Below are positions 1 through 9,812 of a stretch of 64,000 nucleotides of DNA, in pieces (position 1 is the first letter of the stretch; each line of letters opens with the position of its first letter). The stretch is from the NCBI GenBank assembly GCA_902728285.1, contig CACVBU010001135.1, positions 439,154 to 503,153 of the forward strand. The letters are read 5' to 3'. Under the pieces are notes generated by a model. That model searched no databases. It was not told the origin of the DNA and saw only the letters and a program-made list of their open reading frames with translations. Origin of the DNA: Clytia hemisphaerica. Taxonomy: Eukaryota; Cnidaria; Hydrozoa; Leptothecata; Clytiidae. The position numbers were made by a program, and so were the translations under genes.

Positions 1-27
1 TTATTACAAAAGACAAACAACACTCAC

Positions 28-1349
28 TGCTAGGCTGACACCAACTTCACCTATTTCGTCTAGCAGTGTCAAATAAGCTTCATCACTTGGCAGATCTGGG
101 TCACCTCTTCGAATCTTAAAAAGAAAGAGAAACAGTCACATTAATAAAATTTTATGACTAATAATTTAAGCAGAGATAAAGAATAGATAAACAAGAAGTT
201 CTGGTGACTCAATGGTACATTCCTTTTGCCTGTAAGTTTGGATTCTTTGTAGAGCAGACTGGAAAGGAGGTTGTCACTTAAACAATGATCCAAACCTGTA
301 AATTATAACCCAAAAATCAGCCAAAGGTCTCAAATTATCTGGCTTAAGCATCTTTTTAATATTGAAAATAAGTCATTCATAAAGATGGGGTACAGCAAAC
401 TTTCTTCATTAGCTAGCAGGAAAACCAAATAATTCTAGCAACGACTTTTTTTGAAAAAAACTCTTGGGAAGGAAAATAGACAGGCTTGTTTTGGACAAAA
501 AAATATTTCAGATCCATCCATTTTTGAAGTCACCAAAGCGATTTTATTTGTGATCTCCATTCTAGGATCCCTCCACTCAACAAAATAAAAAGGTTTAAAA
601 AAAAGTGAATGAAAATGACTAACCCTTTCAATAAGATCTTTATAAAGGGGATTCGCAACCTCTTCAATTTTAACAGATAGGATCGACTCATGAATGTTAT
701 TTGTCACCAAATACTGATAAGCCGAAGTTGGACAGGCAAGTTTCAGGGGAGCAGATTGGGAGGCAGCAATTCTCACTTCCCTCAAAAGACGCAGGTTGGA
801 TAAGTTGTTTGTCAATTCTCCGAAAAATGAAGAAAAAAGTTGCCGAGTAACTCCTCCAGCATCAATTGCTTGCTGTTCATCAAATATAACTCTAACAGGT
901 TTACTTGGGTCAAAATCAGGACGTTTGTAGAAGGAGAAACAGTCTTGGACCAAGAACTCCTCGTCAATATACATCCGCATATGGCGACCTTGTACCTGTA
1001 TTTTTATTTTCTCGACAGGATCTGATTCAACTGCAGGCTCTGGTTCAACAGGGTCTAATTCTTCCTGCCCAATAAGCTCCACGAGGAATGAGGCAGCCTC
1101 TGTAATATCTACTGAGAATGCAGCTGCCTCATTTCTCATTTCCTCTGTAGATTGAGGAAAGATCTCATATAACTGAATTTGAGTGAGATATGAAGTCTCA
1201 AATGGCGAGTTTTTGACACAGCTGGTTGATGGTGATGAGTGTTGGCCATTTCTAATGGTCGATGCTTGTAGAATTGTTTCAGATGACAATGAGTTTTGGA
1301 CATTTCTGCTTGTCGATGCTTGTTGGATTGTCTCAGATGGCGATATCTT
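28..1349 (-). CDS. HECT-domain ubiquitin-ligase-like gene, two exons, continues off left edge
   Basis: Two exons are supported. Exon 624-1349 begins after a TATAG acceptor and ends at a GTTAGT donor (726 nt, phase 0 at both ends). Exon 28-114 begins after TTTTTAAG and ends at GTGAGT, also phase 0. The first exon carries an acidic linker (LDPVEPEPAVESDP) and then the HECT N-lobe hallmark VRVIFDEQQAIDAGGVTRQL, with FSSFFGEL after it. This matches the GG(V/L)TRE-type block of HECT E3 ligases, which pass ubiquitin through a C-lobe cysteine. That cysteine is not in the window. The N-terminal stretch holds a tandem duplication of about 18 residues starting SETI(Q/L)QAST (about 1240-1340). The open frame running past 624 to 435 is intron read-through. 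Short HECT-like genes are often transposon-associated in invertebrates, so a TE origin is possible. The domain call is sound; the host role is unknown. Confidence 0.65.
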
Positions 1350-1752
1350 CTATAAGAATATCAGGGTGAAAATTTCCAAATCGTAAGAATAATCTCGCTG
1401 AATTTCACAGAATTTGATATTCATTTTATATTTAGTTATCAGAAAAATCTGCTTCCTTTGTTAGAGATAAATCTCAACCCCTCCCCGTATTAATTTATTT
1501 TTCTGGGGAAGAGCCCAATTTGATAAGAATACAGTTACAGTCACTTGTATTTGGTCAACTTTGATGCAGAAATATAATTTTAGCTACCCTTATACAAAAA
1601 TCGTGTATGCTAACATAAAAAATATATCAAAAATTTTTATAATTCAGAAATTTTATAGCACACTGAAAATTGTAAATCCCATTTTGAATCTTTCCAGAAT
1701 TTCTCCAAAAAAAAAAAGAAATCATAATTTTAAAAGAAAATTTCCTTTGTAA
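1350..1752. other. intergenic or intronic AT-rich stretch
   Basis: No convincing coding exon on either strand. The short open frames here lack codon character and splice borders. Confidence 0.4.
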
Positions 1753-2065
1753 TTGTTCAGCCGGGGGGGGGGTACTAGGGTTGGCGAATGAGGGGTATGT
1801 GCGGACGGGACCTCCGAAAACCAACCCTTAGAGAGACTGATTTTTTTGCTGAAAAGGTGACCCTTAGAGAGAATTTTTTCTCTGGAAATCAAAAAAATTC
1901 CTAAAAATCCTGAATTTTCCGACCCTTAGAGAGAATAATTTAAAACTTTCTGATTTTTCCGACCGTTAGAGAGACTTTGAAAGGTGAAAAAACCGACCCT
2001 TACCGTGTCCGGACATACCCATCATCTGTTTTTGCCTAAGTACCCCCCTCCCCTGGGTTGTTCAG
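1753..2065. mobile_element. hAT-like MITE, copy A, with 8-bp target duplication
   Basis: The element (1761-2057) starts CCGGGGGGGGGGTACT and ends with the inverted form AGTACCCCCCTCCCCTGGG. It is bordered by the direct repeat TTGTTCAG at 1753-1760 and 2058-2065. Inside, the phrase CCCTTAGAGAGA recurs about four times. Three relatives lie at 16055, 32620 and 33477. An 8-bp TSD is typical of hAT superfamily insertions. No coding capacity. The TSD and TIR are read directly; the superfamily is inferred. Confidence 0.8.
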
Positions 2066-2126
2066 TCCAATAATTTTGACTTATATTTGTGACTACCATT
2101 ATCCTTTTGAATCCAAGACGGTGCAA

Positions 2127-2563
2127 ATGGACCAAGAAAAATTCGTCATTCGTTTAATTAAAAGTGACATCTTAACTGCTAAGGATTTAACTTTACGCCC
2201 AGGTGGTATTTACTTTTGGTAAGATTTTCAATCTAGAGGGTCTATTGAGAAAGACTAGACTGAAGAATGAAAAATATTTCATCTTTCAGGGACCCGGGAG
2301 TGCCATGAGGAACAAAAAGAAGATTGTACCTTAGATGGAATTGATAAAGGTATTGATTCTATCATCTTAGAACTTTTTATCGTTTGTAGCTCTTTGGCAC
2401 TAGCGTAACCTTTCAAATTAAAATCTCAAGGAGCAATGCACAAATACAATGTAATTCTATAAACATATTTTCAACCATCTTTTTCTTTTTCAACTCAAGA
2501 AAACGTACTTACACAACCGAAGACAAAAAAAAACAAAGAAGAAAAGAGCTTCTACAGAAGAAG
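2127..2563 (+). CDS. possible small exons of an unidentified gene (tentative)
   Basis: Three exon-like pieces. 2127-2218 starts with ATG (MDQEKFVIRLIKSDIL) and ends at a GTAAGA donor, phase 2. 2290-2349 follows CTTTCAG and ends at GTATTG, 60 nt, phase 1 to 1. 2500-2563 follows CAACTCAAG and ends at GTAATG, phase 1 to 2, Lys-rich. Pieces two and three join in frame. The first does not join the second, and the third does not join the exon at 6340 without a missing exon. They may be upstream exons of the gene at 6340-8352, which shares the phase-1 pattern. Product unknown. Confidence 0.25.
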
Positions 2564-3190
2564 GTAATGCCTAGAATGACACATAGAAACACATCTTGCT
2601 TAAAATTGGAATTAATTGCTTAAAGAGAACTTTTCAGCAGTAATAGCTTTCAAATCGAGCGTAAGCAAGCAAAAGTAAGCAGAATGTGTTAAAACAGTGA
2701 AGTTTCAAAATATCTTGGGTTTATCTATGTCTGGGTTAGGCTACTGCTTGAGCAGTTTAGTTCTTGTCATGGCTACAGCTTAAAAATTCATTCTTAAAGC
2801 TAAAGAAAATTTAAGATCATCATTTCAGAAATTTCGAGCAATATCTTACTTTCTATCTACATCTTAGACAAATCTTTTGAACTTAACGAGAATATCCTTG
2901 ACAACTGGGTCTAAAACTTTGACGGTAAGACATTTCTCTTTGGGTTAGAGGCATAAACCAGTACCGTCATTCTTCTAATTTAATCCGTCCTCTAATTAGT
3001 ACGAATTAATTATTTTGGCAAAATGAAATAATTTATCTAACTCTAATTATTAGTACGAGTCCACGATAACGAATTTCTGATTTTCCTCTAATTTAGTACG
3101 ATAAAGGTCAAATTTTCCTCTAATTATAGTACGAATAGTAAAAATAAACGAATTTTTTTTGTTTCAAAGACACTTCAAAGACAAGGAGGT

Positions 3191-3379
3191 ATGGAGATAC
3201 CAGCTGATTTCATTTTCAAAACGGTCAATGCAAAACTTTACAGTCAAATGAGAGAGAAAGTTCTCAAGGAACTGGAAACTTTTGAAGAAAAGAGAAAAAT
3301 TGGTCAAAATAAGAGTTTGAAAAAGAAAGAAAAAATAAATAATGTAGCTGCCGTTCGGGTCGAAATAGGGTCAAAATAG
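3191..3379 (+). pseudogene. short Lys/Glu-rich ORF interrupted by the LTR insertion
   Basis: An ATG-started frame (MEIPADFIFKTVNAKLYSQM) encodes a charged, probably helical peptide of about 50 residues before it enters the LTR at 3343. The stop at 3379 lies inside the LTR. Past the LTR element, the flank from 5578 stays open in the matching frame for only a few codons, so the insertion altered just the C-terminal tail. No family is recognised. It may be a remnant exon carried by the surrounding inverted-repeat element, or chance. Confidence 0.25.
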
Positions 3380-3930
3380 GTGGCGAACGACATAAAAATT
3401 AACACGTAGCCAAAGGTTTTCTTGAACGCATCTTCACGGTAGAAAATGGCTAAAAACGAATAAAATAACACATTTAGCTAACGAAATATAAATACAGTAC
3501 AAGTCAAAATATAAAGATACATCAGTTAGATTACAAAGACAAGTCAAAGATATAACATATAAAAGAAGAAATAAAAGCTTACTAAAAACACTGTGGCTGA
3601 ACATACACGTACACGTCGACAGATACTTTCAACTGACACTCACAATTCCAACACGCAGATTTATAACACATCACAACAACTCATACAACAACTAGACGAT
3701 CCACAAGGGACGAACACGTAACTATACACACAATACGACACTATACAATAAAATACACAACTCTCTGGACACATAATAATAAACAATACACATGGGACTA
3801 ATACAAATTATATAGTAATCATTTATATTTCACTACAAAAGTCCTATCAAATAATAAATCTAAGAACAAAGGAAACTATGAAAACAAACGTAAAACTAAA
3901 AGACAAATTAGCTACATTTTGGCAGTTACA
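3343..3930 (-). repeat. long terminal repeat (3' LTR in ORF sense)
   Basis: 588 bp, same length as the partner at 4985-5572 and apparently identical. Its minus strand supplies the final residues and stop of the element's ORF. It contains a TATATAA-like box in minus-strand sense. Confidence 0.9.
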
Positions 3931-4830
3931 CTCCCAACTGTCAAGAATACTAATTCTTGACACACCAAAATAAAATCCTAACATCACGTATAGAACAATC
4001 AAAAAGTACAACATAAGACCGACAAGCAACACAATGAAATTAAAATCAAGAAACGAAAAATACATCCAAAAGAATCGTAGAAAGATTCTATTATATACCA
4101 ATCTTGATGACATCATGTTATTCAATTCAAGTTCCTTGTTTTGCCGTCTTAATTCCTCTGACCAAGTCTTTAACAGTTTGAAGGAGTGCAATATCGATTG
4201 TGCGAAACCTTTATGATTTTCCTCAAAATAAACTGCTGATTCTTCGGATGGTTCAGTAGAATCGTTGGGTTCAGTAGAATCGTTGGGTTCTAAATATGAG
4301 TACTTAATTCGAACGAACTTGAATTTCCTTTTTTCAATAGCAGCAGTTGAAACTTTGTCGCAATGATGTGCAACTTCTTGCACAGACGGGGGTGAGACAA
4401 TGCTCGCATTTCTCAATTTCTCGACGTTCAAAACTTTGTCAAAAATATATGCAACTTCTTGCACAGACGGGGGTGAGACTACGCTCACATTTATCAATGG
4501 AACTTCTTCCAAGACTGGGTTGACAAAGTAATGATCTTTCAAATGATCAGGAGCAGAATCTAAGAGTTTGTAGGCGTTTTCAATTAAGTTTTTACCATAT
4601 ACATCTTCATCTGGGCAGTTTGACAGTAAACATTCGTAATCTGAGTAAAGCTTTAGGAAATCAATCAAAAGTTTTAATAGTGCGTCGCGTTCACCACGAA
4701 ACATCCAAACGACCAATTCAATATCGTCATTACTTTTGAAGATGTATTCTAGAGTTCGACAGGAGTGAGAAATTGCTTCGATAAATTTAATTCTCTGAGT
4801 ACCAAACTGGTAGGCCAATTCAAGCGACAT
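3847..4830 (-). CDS. 327-residue multi-pass membrane protein of unknown family, encoded by the LTR element
   Basis: One uninterrupted ORF from ATG at 4830. Residues 1-115 look helical and soluble (MSLELAYQFGTQRIKFIEA...). Near residues 115-160 a segment is duplicated (VSVVSPPSVQEVAYI / ASIVSPPSVQEVAHH). Then come NDSTEP repeats, a Glu-rich stretch and a short predicted coiled coil (LLKTWSEELRRQNKELEL). The C-terminus has two strongly hydrophobic blocks (FIVLLVGLMLYFLIVLYVML and FSFTFVFIVSFVLRFII). The last block is read from LTR sequence, so the stop lies in the 3' LTR. No gag or pol motif. The coil-then-membrane layout could suit an envelope-like or gag-like role, or a captured cellular gene; I cannot tell which. 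An intact frame fits recent insertion. Confidence 0.7.
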   Translation of the reverse strand: MSLELAYQFGTQRIKFIEAISHSCRTLEYIFKSNDDIELVVWMFRGERDALLKLLIDFLKLYSDYECLLSNCPDEDVYGKNLIENAYKLLDSAPDHLKDHYFVNPVLEEVPLINVSVVSPPSVQEVAYIFDKVLNVEKLRNASIVSPPSVQEVAHHCDKVSTAAIEKRKFKFVRIKYSYLEPNDSTEPNDSTEPSEESAVYFEENHKGFAQSILHSFKLLKTWSEELRRQNKELELNNMMSSRLVYNRIFLRFFWMYFSFLDFNFIVLLVGLMLYFLIVLYVMLGFYFGVSRISILDSWECNCQNVANLSFSFTFVFIVSFVLRFII

Positions 4831-4857
4831 ATCGTTTTCAGGTTAAATAAATAGAAA

Positions 4858-4956
4858 TCATATTTCGACAAACCATACGAGTGTTCTTTCATCAACTTTT
4901 AAAACTGTAACTAAGATTCCATTGGTTGAGTCCATCAAACGATTTACTGCCATCAT
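4858..4956 (-). CDS. possible 32-residue leader ORF upstream of the membrane-protein ORF
   Basis: ATG ATG start (MMAVNRLMDSTNGILVTVLK), stop 28 nt before the ATG of the 327-residue ORF, same strand. The frame is also open upstream of the ATG to near the LTR edge. The residue mix looks protein-like. It may be an upstream ORF, a short first cistron, or the former 5' exon of the same protein. Confidence 0.3.
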   Translation of the reverse strand: MMAVNRLMDSTNGILVTVLKVDERTLVWFVEI

Positions 4957-4984
4957 TGCACGAGCTTGTTCATAGTGTTTTTAC

Positions 4985-5572
4985 TGTAGCTGCCGTTCGG
5001 GTCGAAATAGGGTCAAAATAGGTGGCGAACGACATAAAAATTAACACGTAGCCAAAGGTTTTCTTGAACGCATCTTCACGGTAGAAAATGGCTAAAAACG
5101 AATAAAATAACACATTTAGCTAACGAAATATAAATACAGTACAAGTCAAAATATAAAGATACATCAGTTAGATTACAAAGACAAGTCAAAGATATAACAT
5201 ATAAAAGAAGAAATAAAAGCTTACTAAAAACACTGTGGCTGAACATACACGTACACGTCGACAGATACTTTCAACTGACACTCACAATTCCAACACGCAG
5301 ATTTATAACACATCACAACAACTCATACAACAACTAGACGATCCACAAGGGACGAACACGTAACTATACACACAATACGACACTATACAATAAAATACAC
5401 AACTCTCTGGACACATAATAATAAACAATACACATGGGACTAATACAAATTATATAGTAATCATTTATATTTCACTACAAAAGTCCTATCAAATAATAAA
5501 TCTAAGAACAAAGGAAACTATGAAAACAAACGTAAAACTAAAAGACAAATTAGCTACATTTTGGCAGTTACA
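4985..5572 (-). repeat. long terminal repeat (5' LTR in ORF sense)
   Basis: 588 bp, TGTAGCTGCC...GGCAGTTACA, matching the partner LTR at 3343-3930. The 3' flank AATAA repeats the 5' flank of the element. Confidence 0.9.
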
Positions 5573-5765
5573 AATAAAAAGTACCAAAAAGTGTGTTTTT
5601 AATTTTTCAACCCCTAATTTAATACGATTTGATATCTCTTTTACTCTAATTATTAGTACGACAATCAACGTCAATTTCCAAGGTATTTTATTTCCTCTTA
5701 TTATTAGTACGACCCCTTCAAAATAATTATTTTTTCCGGAGGATTAAATTAGAAGAATGACGGTA

Positions 5766-6339
5766 ATTATTTATCAGCAACCATGTTGCTGTTGCCCTGT
5801 TAAACTTGTTAAACTATTTTTAGAATTAATTGGATCTAAAGGCAATGAGCTAAGAGGCGCTGACACAGCAAAAGATACACCTGTAGGTAAGGCACCACCA
5901 GGAAACTTAGAATGATTAAATGCTGGTGAAACCTTCTTTAAACATAAGCAATTTTTTAGAAAGATCTTCCTTGACTTTGGATTCAACCTTGACAGAACAG
6001 CAAAAATTATGAACTAAGTTTTCTCTTTATTTATTTTAAAATAAACAAACAGTTACTCAGAATTTTGAGATGGTTACACAGAAGGACAAAGTTCATGATG
6101 TATCATACATTGGAAAAACCTAAGCCACATTAACAAGCAAACCATGTGAGCATAATTTAAGTAAAAAGAAATTGAATTCAACTGTATTGAAATAATGTTC
6201 AATTGGTTTTTGTCATTCCCAACAAACGCTGAAAGTTTTGACCAAAACTTGTGGAATCAGAATCAAATTTCAAGATTTGAGATATAGGCTATTTCTACCC
6301 TCACCTGTTAGCTAATGCATACCTTGTATCTGATTTTAG
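5766..6339. other. intron-like stretch, no gene seen
   Basis: AT-rich, with no exon that joins the flanking gene pieces in phase. Confidence 0.4.
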
Positions 6340-8352
6340 GGCAATCGTCGATTCACGAAGAATCTAGCAATAACATGGTAGAGGCAATGGGCACCTCGTA
6401 TTTAGAAAAAGAGGGTTTAAAATCTTACACCACATTGATGAAAAAGCCCAGTAAGTAAATTGCAATATACGAACAAAAAATGTTTTAAAAATTGAGCAAG
6501 AGAAAGAAAATTTAGAGTATAGCTAGAAACCAGAATGTTGCGTATAACATGGCCCAAACCAAATCATACCGCTATTACTTTTAGGTCAAAAAATAAAACA
6601 CGAATCCACCAACAAGAACAGAATTCAGCAAAATCTGACGAACTTGCCTACAAAGAAGGACAATTTGAAAACCTTAACAACATTGGATAAGTCAAGTGAG
6701 TCTGATTTTCACATACATTGCTGATTAAAAGTTACAAATTTCGAGATTAGATTTCAAGAGAAACCTTTGAAAAGTAATGGTGATCTCTAACCTAGTTCCA
6801 AAACTCCATTCAATTAGGTTAAACTTAATAGATGATGTTCTTAATGATAGTGCTAGTGTACTAAAATGGTGCCTAGTCAATTTATACTTTGAGTTAAAAT
6901 TGAATTTTCAACTTTTTTCTTTCAGCAAAAAGTCCAGTATTTGACCAGCAAAAACGTTAGCTATATTTTAATTTGAATTAATTCCTAACCTACCCATATG
7001 ATTTCAAAAGCTTAAAAAAAGGGTTTGTTCGCTTCATGCAAATTAGTACGAGAAAGCAATACAATTGTTGCATATTGCCAACAGAAAATATCTAGCGTTT
7101 TTTCTTTCTTCTCTAAAGCTAAATCTGCATTTTAAAAATTATGTCCCTAAACATAAATGCAAAAAAACCATAGTAATAAAAATAATCCTACCTGTTTCAA
7201 TTCAGGCTCTCAACCAAGCAGCAAGATGTGTTTGGGTGCTGGAAATAAAGAAGGTGAGATATATTTGTAATTGAGGCTGTGTGAGACTTTTGAGTTAATT
7301 TAGTATCATGATAAATAAGTATTTAGTCGATTAAGTTGTTGTCTTTATTTATTTTATTACAATGTTAGAATCAGTGAGTAACAGGTGGCTCGGGTACAAA
7401 TTGCAGAAAGATGCAAAGACAGCTTGAATTAGCAAACGAAAAGAATACGGTGAGACTACAAATTTTCCAATTCTGCTTTAAAACAAACTTGTTTGGAAAC
7501 CAAAAACTGAGCCTGTGTATGCTCATTACATAACATTTTTATAGAAAAAACATGTAGCCTGGGAATGAATAGGACATGAGGAAATCTGTGACCATGTTAC
7601 TATTTAAAGACCCTAGATACCTCCACACAACGCCCAGCCTTGCTCACCATAACCTCTTTTCTCTTAGAGTCAACTTTCAGTAATTTGGGCAGGCTAGTTC
7701 CTGATTTAGTGACAGTCACGCAACAAATCAGCTATTCTTTCCCAAATGGTAAAAAAGCCACAGTAAGTTTAATTTGCCACTATATACTTACATCTTATTA
7801 ATAACTCAATCAAAATGCACTTGTAAATAAATAAAAAAATCAACACCATTATCAAATTAGGAAAAAAGCTTTAAATGAAAGCAAGTTTTATAAGGACTTG
7901 TAAGAATAAGAATATCCTTGTCTCATCGATTATTCCTGAGAGTATGACCCTTGACCATCAGGAGGAAGTGCTTCCTGGAACAGACCAAGTGTATCTATTA
8001 AAGTTGGTTAAGTGATAAATTTAGGAGAGAAATCTTCATAAAGTGAGAATATCTAAAATAAACTTTCTTTACCAAAACAACGAGGCTGAAAAATTCTTCA
8101 AGTAAGTGGAGCCTGTAATGGCTGGGTTTAAAGTAAACTTAGGATCAAATTGGTGAAAAATTAAGAGTTTTAACCCAACATACATCTGTTTTCGAAGGGT
8201 TAAAAATAGCACCAGCAGCAAGAAATAATTACTTGAATGTTTATAAAAAACTGGAATCTTTGTTACTTTCTATTTAGATGAACTCAACTCCTGTAATGAC
8301 GGACAGAAGTATGAACTTTAAGAGTAGTGCAGTAACAGACAAAAAACATTAG
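6340..8352 (+). CDS. 3' part of an unidentified multi-exon gene with alternative-looking terminal exons
   Basis: Exons with AG and GT borders join in a single phase-1 frame: 6340-6450 (111 nt), 6585-6695 (111 nt), 7206-7253 (48 nt), 7668-7762 (phase 1 to 0) and 8278-8352, which ends in TAG. Two further pieces, 6926-6960 (...VFDQQKR stop) and 7369-7427 (...LQKDAKTA stop), also fit phase 1 and would be alternative last exons. The product is low-complexity and rich in Lys, Ser, Thr and Asn (for example EESSNNMVEAMGTSYLEK and KSSAVTDKKH), probably disordered. No domain is recognised. Upstream exons may be the tentative ones near 2.1-2.6 kb, with the nested transposons in the intervening intron. 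Consistent phase across five exons makes chance unlikely, but the function is unknown. Confidence 0.5.
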
Positions 8353-8617
8353 ACGTCAGCACCGGTTATCTTAGCAATTCAGATTTGCAGGAGGTACCAG
8401 TAAAAGTTTATTTCCCATGAAAGTATTAAATCTTCCTTAAGTACCTTAATCAATCCTTGCGAAAATTTTAAAACCTTTGGATTCGCTAATTCGCAAAATA
8501 TAATCCTTGTGAAAAAATTAAAATCATGATTTTTGTCTGAACCCCTAGGAAAATGAAAGAAATTGCGTCAAAAAGGGGCTGATTCGCGAAAATAAGTTCT
8601 CGCAAAAATAAATCCCC

Positions 8618-9812
8618 TTAACCCTATTAGCCCCAGGGGGGGGGGTAGAATCTACCACGCTGGAGTTCTTTTGTGAATATCTTTGAGAAAAATTTTTTAA
8701 ACAACTTGAAACTTTCTGACTTTTAACAAAATCTTATTAAGAGTACTTGTGCAAAATTTTAGAGTCATAGGTTGCTCAGATCAGGTTTTATGGCTTTATG
8801 GTGAAACATGACATAAAACCCAGCTAAAACCGCTTAAAACTCAAAATTTTAAAGTGCTGATAACTTTTGAACTATTTATTCAATCATTTTCAAATTTTGA
8901 CACGTGATAGGCATTGACATATAAACTTTGAAAAATTGAAAAATTGAAAAAAAAATTGAAATGATGACGTCATCATTTATGACGTCATCAAATTTTGAAA
9001 TTTACTCATCTTCAGCATAGATTTTAAGAAAAACACTTCGCGGAAATTTCAAAACCGGCAATTATGTTAAAGAACAACCTTTTATCTTCTGAATCTTAAA
9101 CAGAATCTAAATATCTTTATTGGTTCGATTGTAATAGACAGTTTAGTAAACCTATATATTCGAGCTTTTTTCCGACAAGTGGAAATTTTGTGATGACGTC
9201 ATCGGTTTTTGAATGACGTCATCAATTTTTTTTTTTCTTCCTGGAAATTTTTTCATGATGAGAACATCTGTACCAATTTCATGACCTAGCTCTTCTAGAT
9301 CAAAAATATCGAGGTGGTAGATTCTACCCCCCCTGGGATACCAAAGTCAAAAAGCTTGGGTATTTGAAAAATTGAAAAAAGAAAATTGAAAATAGACGTC
9401 ATCATTTAGACGTCATCAAATTTTGAAAATTTTACTCATCTTCAGCATAGATTTTAAGAAAAACACTTCGCGGAAATTTCAAAACCGGCAATTATGTTAA
9501 AGAACAACCTTTTATCTTTCTGAATCTTTAAACAGAATCTAAATATCTTTATTGGTTCGATTGTAATAGACAGTTTAGTAAACCATATATTCGAGCTTTT
9601 TTCCGACAAGTGGAAATTTTGTGATGACGTCATCGGTTTTTGAATGACGTCATCAATTTTTTTTTTCTTCCTGGAAATTTGTTTCATGATGGAGAACATC
9701 TGTACCAAATTTCATGACCATAGCTCTTCTAGATCAAAAATAATCGAGGGTGGTAGATTCTACCCCCCCTGGGGATACCAAAGTCAAAAAAGCTTGGGGC
9801 TAATAGGGTTAA
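8618..9812. mobile_element. piggyBac-like non-autonomous element with TTAA duplications
   Basis: TTAA at 8618-8621 and 9809-9812 brackets inverted tips CCCTATTAGCCCC (8622-8634) and GGGGCTAATAGGG (9796-9808). TTAA duplication with tips starting CCC is the piggyBac signature. A second inner inverted pair (GGGGTAGAATCTACCAC / GTGGTAGATTCTACCCCCCC) follows. The interior is a tandem duplication: roughly 8925-9350 recurs at 9365-9790 with small indels. It contains several TGACGTCATC palindromes. No transposase ORF is present; it would have to be mobilised in trans. Confidence 0.85.

Larger units (their letters stand above)
3338..5577 (-). mobile_element. complete, very young non-autonomous LTR element carrying a membrane-protein ORF
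   Basis: Two 588-bp direct repeats (3343-3930 and 4985-5572) start TGTAGCTGCC and end GGCAGTTACA, that is TG...CA with near-perfect inverted tips. By eye I find no difference between them along their length. The 5-bp direct repeat AATAA borders the unit at 3338-3342 and 5573-5577. The internal region is only 1054 bp (3931-4984). No gag, protease, integrase or reverse transcriptase is recognisable. The main ORF runs on the minus strand, so that is taken as element sense, with the right LTR as 5'. A weak purine run, GTTGGGAG in minus-strand sense, touches the 3' LTR. I see no classical TGG primer-binding site after the 5' LTR in either orientation. Confidence 0.9.
2962..5765. mobile_element. 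TA-flanked inverted-repeat element with subterminal repeats, split by an LTR insertion
   Basis: Terminal inverted repeats start CCGTCATTCTTCTAATTTAA at 2964, with the reverse complement ending at 5763. Both ends are bordered by TA (2962-2963 and 5764-5765), the signature of Tc1/mariner-like insertion. At least seven subterminal copies of a motif like CTCTAATTATTAGTACGA lie just inside the ends, all in the same orientation, four on the left (about 2990-3140) and three on the right (about 5620-5715). Such arrays are typical transposase binding sites. Without the nested LTR element the unit would be about 565 bp. It holds a short ORF at 3191 but no transposase. Confidence 0.75.

Noticed and set aside
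5489..5674. Minus-strand 61-residue ORF in the right LTR
   Set aside because: It repeats the LTR-encoded C-terminus of the 327-residue protein and has no separate support.
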